A stretch of DNA of 29,870 nt. Source: JBAZOY01 sp041648505. Lineage in GTDB: Bacteria > Desulfobacterota > Syntrophia > Syntrophales > CG2-30-49-12. Below the pieces are notes generated by a model. That model saw nothing but the letters and a program-made list of their open reading frames with translations. It made no database searches and was not told the DNA's origin. How positions within the stretch are numbered: the first letter of the stretch is position 1; every line of letters begins with the position of its first letter. The stretch spans positions 1 through 29,870 of the forward strand of contig JBAZOY010000026.1 in assembly GCA_041648505.1 (NCBI GenBank), given 5' to 3'. Position numbers and translations under genes: made by a program. Positions 7,445-15,076 of this stretch are shown piece after piece.

Positions 7445-9256
7445 ATGCCTTCAAACGTACTGATAAGCACCCATTTTGTGAGCAAATCCTACGGGGCGCA
7501 GCCCCTGTTTACCGATATTTCTCTACAGGTTTTCGACAATGAGCGTCTGGGTTTGATCGGTCCCAATGGTACCGGGAAATCCACGTTATTGAAAATCCTC
7601 GCTGATATCGAGCCTGCCGATTCCGGAGAGATGTCGCGAACAAGAAACACACGTGTGATTTACCTGCCGCAAGAGGACGTTCTCGATCCGGAGAAAACCA
7701 TAGAAGAAACCTTGTTCCACCCCATTCCCAAGGAACTTGAGGCATGGGAAGTCAGTAAGCGACGTCAGGAAATAATGACCCTCATTGAAGTGGATAACAC
7801 GGACCAAAAGGTAGAAACACTCTCCGGCGGGTGGCGTAAAAAGCTGGCTATTGGTCAAGCCCTGTTTCAAAAACCGGATTTAATCCTCATGGATGAACCT
7901 ACCAATCATCTGGATCTGGAGGGGATTTTGTGGTTGGAGAAACTTTTAAAAGATGCCCCCTTCGCTTTTGTCCTGGTAAGTCACGATCGGTTCTTCCTGG
8001 AAAATACAACAAACCGGATTGTTGAGCTGAACAGGAGATATCCGGAGGGGTTCATCAAAGTGGAGGGCAATTACAGTGCATATATTGAAAAGCAGGAGAA
8101 GTATGACCATGAACAGGCAAAACATGAAACCGTTCTTTCCAACAAAGTCCGCCGTGAGATAGAATGGCTCCGTCGCGGTCCCAAGGCGAGGACATCAAAG
8201 GCGCGATACAGAATCGACAAGGTTTACCAGCTGCAGGAAGATCTTGAGACGGTGAAGGGCCGTGACGCCCACAACAGGAGCGTTGACATAGCCTTTGATA
8301 CCACCCACCGAAAAACGAAAATACTTCTGGATGCGGAAAAACTGAGGAAAACCATGGGCGGTAAACTCCTTTTTGAGAATCTCAGCTTGAAACTCACGCC
8401 AGGCAAGGTCATAGGGGTCATGGGGCGAAACGGAACAGGGAAAAGTACACTCATCCATATTCTTAATGGCAAACTGCCTTCCGATGCCGGTTCTGTAAAA
8501 GTGGCTGATGGTTTACAGATCGTGACGTTTGATCAAATCAGAGAGTTATCGGACGGGAGCCAGACCTTGCGGCAAGCCCTCTCTCCGGGAGGAGACACGG
8601 TTATATATCAAGGGCGGCCTTTCCATGTGGCCGCTTGGGCCAAGCGATTTCTCTTTCAAACAGAGCAACTCGGCATGCCGGTTTCCGGGCTTTCAGGTGG
8701 AGAAAATGCTCGTGTTCTTATCGCGAACTTGATGTTGCAACCTGCGGATGTCCTCCTATTAGACGAGCCCACCAACGATTTGGACATTCCCACGCTTGAG
8801 GTGCTCGAAGAGAGTCTGGAGGAATTTCCCGGCGCTATCGTCCTCATTACGCACGATCGGTTCCTCATGGAGCGCCTTTGTGATATGTTGCTTTGCCTCG
8901 ATGGGGAAGGCGGTGCGGAATATTTTGCAGATTATGACCAATGGCTTCAATACAGTAAGGGCAGGCTGTCCACCACACTCCCATCCGGGGAAACATTACA
9001 AAGCCTCCCGAATAAAAAACCCCAGAAGCTGGTCTACGAAGAGCGTAAGGAGCTAAACCGGATTGAAAGACAGATAGAAAAGGCAGAAGGTATTGCGGAT
9101 AACTTACAACGAAAGCTTCATGATCCGGAAATCATGCGTGATGCCGATCGATTGGCGAAAATATATGCCGAACATCAAGAAGCCCAAAAGAAAGTTGAAC
9201 AGCTGTACCAACGTTGGGGAGAATTAGAGGCAAGAAGTAGAGGCTCAGCTGTCTGA
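7445..9256 (+). CDS. uup: ABC-F ATPase, Uup type
   Basis: The 603-residue product has two ABC ATPase halves and no membrane segment, the layout of ABC-F proteins, which act on ribosomes or DNA rather than in transport. The first half has GPNGTGKST (~38), LSGGWRKK (~126) and LILMDEPTNHLDLE (~146), then an inter-domain linker with RRGPKARTSKARYRIDK, a conserved feature of the group. The second half has GRNGTGKST (~327), LSGGENARV (~416) and VLLLDEPTNDLD (~437). A C-terminal charged coiled coil (~530-600) is typical of Uup and of its DNA or ribosome binding. In E. coli Uup affects transposon excision and replication/translation stress. ATG 7445 gives the expected start (VLISTHFVSKSYGAQPLF), although no strong ribosome binding site precedes it. 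It stands alone. Confidence 0.92.
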   Translation: MPSNVLISTHFVSKSYGAQPLFTDISLQVFDNERLGLIGPNGTGKSTLLKILADIEPADSGEMSRTRNTRVIYLPQEDVLDPEKTIEETLFHPIPKELEAWEVSKRRQEIMTLIEVDNTDQKVETLSGGWRKKLAIGQALFQKPDLILMDEPTNHLDLEGILWLEKLLKDAPFAFVLVSHDRFFLENTTNRIVELNRRYPEGFIKVEGNYSAYIEKQEKYDHEQAKHETVLSNKVRREIEWLRRGPKARTSKARYRIDKVYQLQEDLETVKGRDAHNRSVDIAFDTTHRKTKILLDAEKLRKTMGGKLLFENLSLKLTPGKVIGVMGRNGTGKSTLIHILNGKLPSDAGSVKVADGLQIVTFDQIRELSDGSQTLRQALSPGGDTVIYQGRPFHVAAWAKRFLFQTEQLGMPVSGLSGGENARVLIANLMLQPADVLLLDEPTNDLDIPTLEVLEESLEEFPGAIVLITHDRFLMERLCDMLLCLDGEGGAEYFADYDQWLQYSKGRLSTTLPSGETLQSLPNKKPQKLVYEERKELNRIERQIEKAEGIADNLQRKLHDPEIMRDADRLAKIYAEHQEAQKKVEQLYQRWGELEARSRGSAV

Positions 9257-9397
9257 CTATATTTCCCAACAGGGGAGGAAAAGGAACCCAACCTTTGCGC
9301 ATGCACTTGATTCGCAGGGCTGGTGCCCTGCTCTCATGTGATGAGAAACGTTAATTGGCACCCGGACCAGATCCGGGGTAATGGTGAGGATATTCAT

Positions 9398-9865
9398 TTG
9401 CTGCACATTTTTATAGATGCTGATGCGTGCCCGGTTAAACCGGAAGTGTACCGCGTCGCAAGCCGATATCGCCTTGATGTCACATTGGTAGCCAACTCTT
9501 TGATGCGAGTTCCAAATGAACGATGGATTACACTCGAGGTTGTAGAGAACGGATTAGACGCGGCCGATGATTGGATTGTCGAACACGTGCAACCTCACGA
9601 CATTGTAGTCACCGGTGATATTCCGCTTGCGAGCCGCTGCCTCAAGGGAGGTGCAAGTGTGATTGGTACAACCGGAAAGCCGTTTACGGAAAACAACATC
9701 GGTCAGGCTGTCGCGACTCGCGACCTGTTGTCAGAACTCCGTAGCACAGGTGAGATAACGAGCGGGCCTCCACCGCTAAAAAAGCGCGACCGATCACGTT
9801 TTCTTCAGCAGCTCGACGACGTTATTCAATCAATCCGTCGCAAGCATTCGTTTAATTCCACCTGA
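9398..9865 (+). CDS. yaiI: YaiI/YqxD family protein (DUF188, UPF0178)
   Basis: I place the start at TTG 9398, with GGTGAGGA ending seven bases before it. This gives 155 residues, the usual family length, and the family's typical opening LLHIFIDADACPVKPEVYRVA. A longer frame from GTG 9323 adds 25 residues unlike the family. Other hallmarks are VVENGLDAADDWIVEHVQPHDIVVTGDIPLASRCL, IGTTGKPFTENNIGQA and a basic C-terminal part (PPPLKKRDRSRFLQQLDDVI). The IDADACP and TGDIPLA motifs resemble a PIN-like nuclease fold, but the function is not established. The gene is isolated between uup and csp and has short similar sequences on either side (see findings). Confidence 0.9.
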   Translation: MLHIFIDADACPVKPEVYRVASRYRLDVTLVANSLMRVPNERWITLEVVENGLDAADDWIVEHVQPHDIVVTGDIPLASRCLKGGASVIGTTGKPFTENNIGQAVATRDLLSELRSTGEITSGPPPLKKRDRSRFLQQLDDVIQSIRRKHSFNST

Positions 9866-9999
9866 CAAGGATAATTAAGCTGACGTGAAAACCGCGTGGC
9901 TGTTAGCAGCGTTATGTTGGCATACTCCACAAAATGAAAACCTTATCCCCCTCATCCCGCCATATCTTCTCATCATAAATCGACTGATTCGGATCTAGC

Positions 10000-10025
10000 G
10001 CCAATAAGCAATGTCTTATCAAAAA
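10000..10025 (+). repeat. 26-bp motif, copy 2 of 2
   Basis: GCCAAT, AAG, then CAATGTCTTATCAAAAA; it matches the copy at 7034-7059 except for two bases in the gap. It lies 23 bases upstream of the -35 box of the csp promoter, so a regulator-binding site is possible. Confidence 0.7.
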
Positions 10026-10048
10026 CAGAAAATAAATATAAATAATCC

Positions 10049-10077
10049 TTGACATTCCATTAAAACGGGTATATAGC
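10049..10077 (+). promoter_or_regulatory. Promoter of the cold-shock gene leader
   Basis: TTGACA at 10049-10054, a 17-base spacer and TATAGC at 10072-10077 (or TATATA at 10070 with a 15-base spacer), in an A/T-rich upstream stretch. Transcription would begin at about 10084, leaving a leader of about 180 bases. Confidence 0.65.
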
Positions 10078-10083
10078 TTCTCC

Positions 10084-10203
10084 ATAGTTCGTACCTTTCC
10101 GGTTTGCGGTTATTGGTCAATAGGGTACGGTAAGACGTTGGAGAAAAACATTTTGAAGTGCAAAAGATGGCCACCAAGCTCTTTAGTCTGGGTGGCTTTT
10201 TTT
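10084..10203 (+). ncRNA. Structured csp leader or separate small RNA ending in a terminator-like hairpin
   Basis: From the predicted start the RNA can form CGTACC (10090-10095) with GGTACG (10124-10129), enclosing TATTG-GT-CAATA. It ends in GCCACC (10170-10175) paired with GGTGGC (10191-10196), followed by TTTTTTT. That is a typical Rho-independent terminator placed 60 bases before the csp start codon. It may be an attenuator or cold-responsive leader, or an independent ~120-base RNA. I recognise no known riboswitch class. Confidence 0.4.
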
Positions 10204-10263
10204 CATTTCTGTCATCGTGTTGATCCGACTGTAGAAAAAATTTAAGAAAGGAGGATACAAACG

Positions 10264-10464
10264 ATGTCAGAAGGTAAAGTAAAATGGTTCAACGAAGGCA
10301 AAGGCTTCGGCTTCATCGAAAAGTCTGATGGCGGTGATGTGTTCGTACATTTCAGTGCCATTCAGGCCAGCGGTTTCAAGACGCTGCAAGAAGGCCAGAA
10401 TGTCAGCTTTGATATTGAGCAGGGTCCGAAAGGCCCATCGGCAGTAAACGTAAAGGCTATCTAA
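10264..10464 (+). CDS. csp: Cold-shock protein (CspA family)
   Basis: A complete 66-residue single cold-shock domain: GKVKWFNEGKGFGFI contains the RNP1 motif KGFGFI, and DVFVHFSAI contains the RNP2 motif VFVHF. It ends GPSAVNVKAI like other family members. It binds single-stranded RNA and DNA and acts as an RNA chaperone. ATG 10264 has a strong ribosome binding site (AAAGGAGG at 10247-10254). It is monocistronic, with its own promoter, a long leader containing a terminator-like hairpin and a good terminator behind it. The long structured leader is common for csp genes and suggests post-transcriptional control. Confidence 0.97.
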   Translation: MSEGKVKWFNEGKGFGFIEKSDGGDVFVHFSAIQASGFKTLQEGQNVSFDIEQGPKGPSAVNVKAI

Positions 10465-10487
10465 TCGCTTCTGCTGAGAAATGAACG

Positions 10488-10534
10488 AGAGGCGTTCCCG
10501 CACATGAGAATGATGCAGGAACGCCTCTTTTATT
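10488..10534 (+). terminator. Rho-independent terminator of csp
   Basis: AGAGGCGTTCC (10488-10498) and GGAACGCCTCT (10518-10528) form a perfect 11-bp stem, followed by TTTATTT. Confidence 0.88.
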
Positions 10535-11193
10535 TGTGATAATCGCGCGCTCATCAAACATTATGGTGTTATGATATTCTCCGGAGAGAAAGATCGTGTG
10601 ATATGCCTCTATCTATTACAATCTGAATGAAAGAAGAACGGGGCTGGGAATGGTATGCCAGGGGTATGTCTGAGAATGAACTCTGCCACTGGTAAAACCG
10701 ATGGGAAAAAGTATTACGTGTCCTTTCATTAACCATCAAGAAACTCTCACAGGCATATCTTTGGAAATCGACAGCGATGCCTGCCATATTTTGCAGGTAA
10801 AGTAACTTGGCATAGAAGAAAAGTTTTTCTTATACTTTTCCACAAAAAGGGCTTTCTTATCAATTTCAATTCGACTCAATGTTGTTGGGAGCATAAGGGG
10901 ATCATCCGGACTACCCTTCTTAAGCAGTTGATCATTGCCGTATAGCATCCAGACGTTTCTTCAATCTCCCGGCTCCTATCCGAGCGGAGTTGGTCCAATT
11001 CTAAATCAAAGCGCTATCTTCGTTGGCGTCGTCGTCGGCTTGATTTCATCTTCGATTTAAAACCGGGGTTACTTCCATATCGCTGCTGGCTATCTTATTT
11101 TCAGGAGCCTTTGAAAAATTTATTGTATCCCTTGTAGCGCGCCGCGGTATAATCATGACAAAGGATAACCTTGGAGATTACAGTATCAAGTAT
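10535..11193 (-). other. Gene-poor stretch without a recognisable gene
   Basis: I see no convincing gene here. Two minus-strand open frames of about 70 codons each (10736-10948 and 10569-10787) overlap end to end. The first reads LSRIEIDKKALFVEKYKKNF and SYFTCKIWQASLSISKD, but neither resembles a family I know. They could be pieces of one decayed gene shifted in frame. No transposase motif or repeat end was found. Confidence 0.4.
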
Positions 11194-11224
11194 TAAAAAG
11201 GGAAGGGGGGTCTTTCCGCCTTCC
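11194..11224 (-). terminator. Probable terminator of tex
   Basis: On the minus strand GGAAGG (11224-11219) and CCTTCC (11206-11201) pair around a 12-base loop and are followed by CTTTTTA. It lies about 55 bases after the tex stop codon. Confidence 0.5.
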
Positions 11225-11277
11225 TTCACGCAGCTTCCGATTTCCAACCTCCGTAGAGCAATTCCTTTCTGGTCTGA

Positions 11278-13542
11278 TCATCCCTTCTTATTCCTGAAAG
11301 CTTCCGCAAAGGGATTGTTAAAGGGGGTCGGCTTTTGGGGTCGATTCGCCCTTTTGGGCGGCGCGGTTTTATTAGCAGTCGGATTTTCCCCGGCTTCACT
11401 TGCTGTTCCCGGATCTCTCTTCATTGACAGTGCGATTCTTTTTCTCCCGATATCCACATCGAGCACGGTGACCATTACCTTTTGCTGTACCTTGACCACA
11501 TCGCCCGGACTCTTTACAAAACGGTCGGCCAACTGGCTGATATGGATCAAGCCGTCCTGATGTACCCCGATATCCACAAATGCACCGAAGGCCGTGACAT
11601 TGGTGACGATCCCCGGAAGTTTCATCCCCGCTCTTAAATCATGGATCGTCGAAATACCTTCTTCAAAAGCAAATTCTTCGAAAGTCTCCCTTGGGTCACG
11701 TCCCGGTTTGGACAGTTCGCCGATGATGTCTTTCAGCGTGGGAAGGCCGGTCTTATCGGTAACATATTTTGATATATTGATCCTGTTTCTCAGCTCGGCA
11801 TCGGCTATCAGATCAGAAACCTTGCAGTTTAGATCGGCGGCCATGGCATCGACGACAGGATAGCTCTCCGGATGCACCGCACTTTTGTCTAAAGGATTGT
11901 TGCCTTCATTGATTCTCAGAAAACCGGCAGACTGCTCGAAGGCCTTTGGGCCGAGCCGTTTAATTTTCTTCAATTCTTTTCGTGACCGAAAGGGTCCGTT
12001 TTCATTCCGGTGGATTACGATGTTCTTTGCAAGTTGAGGGCCCAGCCCTGAGACATAGGTCAGCAGCTGGACGCTGGCCCGGTTCACATCCACGCCTACA
12101 TTGTTTACGCAGCTAATAACGGTATCATCCAGCGCCTGTTTGAGATTGTTCTGGTCCACGTCATGTTGGTACTGGCCCACGCCTATGGATTTGGGGTCGA
12201 TCTTCACCAGCTCGGACAACGGGTCTATGAGGCGCCGTGCGATAGACACCGAACCTCGAACCGTTAAATCGAGATCGGGGAACTCTTCCCGGGCAATCTC
12301 GGATGCCGAATAAACCGACGCACCGCTTTCGTTAACCATAACCACTTGGCAATCGTCTATGGAAAGCCCCCGGATGAAATTCTCTGTTTCCCGACCGGCT
12401 GTGCCGTTGCCGATGGCGATGGCCTGGATATTGAATCTTTCGCATAGTGCTCTAATGGTTTCGGCTGCCTCCATAACCTTTCGCTCCGATGTATGGGGAT
12501 AGATCGTCGTATCGTGGTGAACCAGCTTTCCCTGTGCGTCAAGACAGACGACCTTGCATCCGGTTCTCAGACCAGGATCAATCCCCATCACCCGCTTGGC
12601 GCCCAGGGGAGAGGCGAGAAGAAGCTGGCGAAGATTTTCGGCAAACACACGGATCGCCTCGGTCTCAGCCCTTTCCTTTGTTGTCAGACGGGCCTCTGTT
12701 TCCATGGATCGTGAAAGAAGCCGTTTGTAGCTGTCCCGAACAGCAAGCTTAACCTGCTCCCCATCATCCTCTGCTGTTTTGACAAACAGCTCATCCAGTG
12801 TAGAAATGGCGTCCTCTTCCCGGGGGGCGAGTGTCAGGCTTAAAAAATTCTCCCGCTCTCCCCGGCGCATAGCGAGTATACGGTGGGATGGAGCCCTGGC
12901 AGCCGGTTCCTGCCACTCGAAATAGTCCTTATAGTTAATACCTTCGGTTTCCTTCTCAGGGACAACAGTACTGATAAACTCGCCTTTTTCCTCGAACAGC
13001 CGGCGTAGCCGGACGCGGGCATTGGAATCTTCATTAATCCATTCGGCGATAATATCCCTTGCACCGGACAGTGCATCTTCAGGGGATTCAATCCCTTTTT
13101 CTTCATCCACGAAATCGGCGGCTACCTGTTCCGGATTATTGCCTTCCTGTGCAAACAGAATCTCTGCCAGGGGTTCGAGCCCCTTTTCCCGGGCGATGGT
13201 AGCGCGGGTCCGCCGTTTGGGCCGGTAAGGCAGATAGATGTCTTCGAGAACAGCAAGGGCTTCGGCTGCCATCACCTGTTCTTTAAGCTCATCGGTAAGA
13301 TGTCCGTGCTGCTCCAGGGATTTTAAAATCGCCGTTCTTCGGGTATCCAACTCTGCAAGATGCTGCAGGCGATCCCGGATAGCGCTAATCTGAACTTCAT
13401 CAAGGCTCCCTGTGGCTTCTTTTCGATATCGTGCAATAAAGGGGATAGTGGCTTCTTCTTCAAGAAGCCGTGCCACTGCACGAATTTGATCCATTCCAAG
13501 TCCGAGGTCATCGGTAATTTTCAAAAGGTGTTTTTCTTCCAT
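11278..13542 (-). CDS. tex: Tex family S1 RNA-binding protein (transcription accessory protein)
   Basis: The start ATG 13542 (MEEKHLLKITDDLGL) has GGAG six bases before it; a GTG at 13560 in the same frame is a less likely start. This gives 754 residues, a usual Tex length. Domains in order: helical Tex N-terminal region (ATIPFIARYRKEATGSLDE, YLPYRPKRRTRATIAREKGL); RNase-H-like YqgF domain from ~319 (VMGIDPGLRTGCKV, then AIAIGNGTAGRET); helix-hairpin-helix pair at ~482-547 (LLTYVSGLGPQLAKNIVIHR, IKRLGPKAFEQSAGFLRI); C-terminal S1 domain at ~634-700 (GMKLPGIVTNVTAFGAFVDIG, QDGLIHISQL). Tex binds nucleic acid and influences transcription and stress tolerance. The tail after the S1 domain is basic and proline-rich. 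The gene is monocistronic, running against the csp side. Confidence 0.95.
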   Translation of the reverse strand: MEEKHLLKITDDLGLGMDQIRAVARLLEEEATIPFIARYRKEATGSLDEVQISAIRDRLQHLAELDTRRTAILKSLEQHGHLTDELKEQVMAAEALAVLEDIYLPYRPKRRTRATIAREKGLEPLAEILFAQEGNNPEQVAADFVDEEKGIESPEDALSGARDIIAEWINEDSNARVRLRRLFEEKGEFISTVVPEKETEGINYKDYFEWQEPAARAPSHRILAMRRGERENFLSLTLAPREEDAISTLDELFVKTAEDDGEQVKLAVRDSYKRLLSRSMETEARLTTKERAETEAIRVFAENLRQLLLASPLGAKRVMGIDPGLRTGCKVVCLDAQGKLVHHDTTIYPHTSERKVMEAAETIRALCERFNIQAIAIGNGTAGRETENFIRGLSIDDCQVVMVNESGASVYSASEIAREEFPDLDLTVRGSVSIARRLIDPLSELVKIDPKSIGVGQYQHDVDQNNLKQALDDTVISCVNNVGVDVNRASVQLLTYVSGLGPQLAKNIVIHRNENGPFRSRKELKKIKRLGPKAFEQSAGFLRINEGNNPLDKSAVHPESYPVVDAMAADLNCKVSDLIADAELRNRINISKYVTDKTGLPTLKDIIGELSKPGRDPRETFEEFAFEEGISTIHDLRAGMKLPGIVTNVTAFGAFVDIGVHQDGLIHISQLADRFVKSPGDVVKVQQKVMVTVLDVDIGRKRIALSMKRDPGTASEAGENPTANKTAPPKRANRPQKPTPFNNPFAEAFRNKKG

Positions 13543-14016
13543 TTGCACTCCGCTTCTCACGTATACATTGGTTAAGATTTTGCAAACCGTTTAATCAGGC
13601 GTTCATTTCCAATGATAACATTTTCCCGCAGAAAAGGCCGCATTTTCTATGCCGGTCTGCGCTGAATCTCTTCATACGGATTATCATCCGATATGACCAA
13701 GAAAAGCTTTTCAATTTTGTCCTAAAATTTTTCCGTGCGCAAGCCGCAAGTTGAGGATAAATGATATTTGAGACCCCGGCTTTTATCGACCTTTTTGTAA
13801 CCTTTTCCAGGATTTTCTTGCTTATTTCGTAATTTCCGCTTCGCCGTCCAATTCCCTTCCCGCATAGTAGCAATCTTTCGCAGATTGTGATAATTAGAAG
13901 TCATTAAATTTGCAGGCAGATACAAACAGGTTTTACAAAAAGCACGGTTGGAGTTTCGATTTTACTGATCCTTTCTATCAGACACATTACACATTGACAG
14001 GGGATTTGCATCAAGG
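13543..14016. other. Intergenic stretch between tex and the yjbQ remnant, no gene seen
   Basis: No open frame here resembles a known protein; the longest, on the minus strand at 13595-13873, is lysine-rich and unrecognised. One small hairpin (TCATACGGAT at 13672-13681 with ATCCGATATGA at 13686-13696, one bulge) and the palindrome GAAAAGCTTTTC are visible. The tex promoter must lie at its left edge, but I find no clear -35/-10 pair. Confidence 0.4.
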
Positions 14017-14361
14017 ATGGACTTCAAAATCATAAATTCATATCTTTCTATAAGTACTGGCGGAGATACCGACATTATTATTGATATTACCCCCCACGTA
14101 TCAAAGAAAGTAACTGAATCACGCTTAACGGAGGGACAGGTTCTTCTTTTTGTGCCGGAGGGAAATTTTTACCGGCATGATGCCCGATGGGGTGATGGAA
14201 ACGGGTATGCCCATGTACGAGCCGCTCTTCCGGGCCCTTCTCTGACGGTTCCTCTAACAAAAGGAAGTCTCGTTCTTGGGGCCTGACAACAGATCGTGCT
14301 TGTTGACTTTGACAATCACCCCAGAGACAGGAAGGTACTGGTACACATTTCAGGAATCTAA
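14017..14361 (+). pseudogene. yjbQ: Broken yjbQ (UPF0047, secondary thiamine-phosphate synthase family)
   Basis: ATG 14017 reads like the start of YjbQ (YLSISTGGDTDIIIDITPHV, then EGQVLLFVPEG) and later RHDARWGDGNGYAHVRAALP and GPSLTVPLTKGSLVLGA. There are two defects. First, the roughly 30-40 residues that normally stand between the VFVP segment and the YRHDRxWGDGNG segment are missing, without loss of frame. Second, where the family has GTWQQIVLVDFDN, the tryptophan codon is TGA (14284-14286). The same frame continues past it with QQIVLVDFDNHPRDRKVLVH to a TAA at 14361. The product would lose both the middle and the last strands of the beta-sandwich, so it is surely inactive. Confidence 0.82.
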
Positions 14362-14407
14362 CTTAGTATGGATAGATAGAGCGAATATTACTCATCAAAT
14401 ATCGGAT

Positions 14408-15073
14408 ATGAAAGATATTATTGAATACCATGTAGGTGACGTGTTGTCCGAGAGCATAAGCGATAGAATTCCCTCCAGAGAGGAATGCAGTGAACTCATG
14501 GCGCAATATTCCATGCTACCGAACATTGTTGAGCATTCCATTCAGGTTATGAGAGTTTCTCTGGCAATAACAGACAATCTTAAGAGCGGTGTGAGGGTAA
14601 ACAGGGACATGGTTGTCGCTGCGGCACTCCTGCACGATATTACCAAGACAAGATCACTTCAAACAAAGGAACACCACGATGTATCCGGTGGTGAGCTTCT
14701 GCGGAAAATTGGGTTTATTCGCGTAGCCGAAATTGTCGAGCAACATGTCTTCTTCAGGAATTTGAATCTGAAAGGAAGTCTTGAGGAGCGTGAGATAGTA
14801 TACTATGCCGACAAGAGGGTTATGCATGACAAGATAGTGACCATCCAGGAGAGGGTGCACGATCTGGTTCAGCGATATGGAACTGTAGAAGAGATAAGAA
14901 ACAAGATCCTTAAAAATATGAGCATAGTACCCGGGATTGAAAGCAAGATCGACAGTTTTATGAAAATTGATATACAAGGTGCTATTCAGGAAATATCGGC
15001 CGTGGCGCCGCAGGCGGCGACACGCGGTGACAGACGCGGCTCCGTTCATCCTGACCGCAAGCGGTCAGGATGA
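14408..15073 (+). CDS. HD-domain (HDIG-type) phosphohydrolase-like protein
   Basis: The domain runs PSREECSELMAQYSMLPNIVEHSIQVMRV, AAALLHDITKTRS, HHDVSGGELLRKIGF and IVEQHV, giving the H...HD...H...D metal ligands of an HD phosphohydrolase of the small HDIG type. Its substrate is unknown. The start is uncertain. ATG 14408 (MKDIIEYHVGDVL) has no clear ribosome binding site; the conserved part begins at ISDRIPSREEC (about residue 17), so TTG or GTG codons near 14435-14440 are alternatives. The last ~25 residues (QAATRGDRRGSVHPDRKRSG) are arginine-rich, GC-rich and unlike the rest. They are encoded by a palindromic sequence that also contains the stop codon, so the native C-terminus seems to have been replaced. 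Confidence 0.82.
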   Translation: MKDIIEYHVGDVLSESISDRIPSREECSELMAQYSMLPNIVEHSIQVMRVSLAITDNLKSGVRVNRDMVVAAALLHDITKTRSLQTKEHHDVSGGELLRKIGFIRVAEIVEQHVFFRNLNLKGSLEEREIVYYADKRVMHDKIVTIQERVHDLVQRYGTVEEIRNKILKNMSIVPGIESKIDSFMKIDIQGAIQEISAVAPQAATRGDRRGSVHPDRKRSG

Positions 15074-15076
15074 ACG
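15043..15076 (+). repeat. Perfect 16-bp inverted repeat over the stop codon of the HD gene
   Basis: CGTTCATCCTGACCGC (15043-15058), AA, GCGGTCAGGATGAACG (15061-15076). The arms match at all 16 positions. No run of T follows on either side, so it is not a standard terminator. The preceding 40 bases are very GC-rich (GCGCCGCAGGCGGCG). It resembles a REP-type palindromic unit. Confidence 0.85.

Noticed and set aside
9315..9330. CAGGGC-TGGT-GCCCTG hairpin after uup as a terminator
   Set aside because: The stem is only 6 bp and no T-run follows; not listed as a terminator.
13595..13925. Lysine-rich minus-strand open frames upstream of tex
   Set aside because: No ribosome binding site, no recognisable motif, and overlapping frames of A/T-rich DNA.
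14284..14286. In-frame TGA of yjbQ as a selenocysteine codon, given the nearby tRNA-Sec
   Set aside because: The family has tryptophan here, no SECIS-like hairpin is evident directly behind the TGA, and the gene also has an internal deletion.
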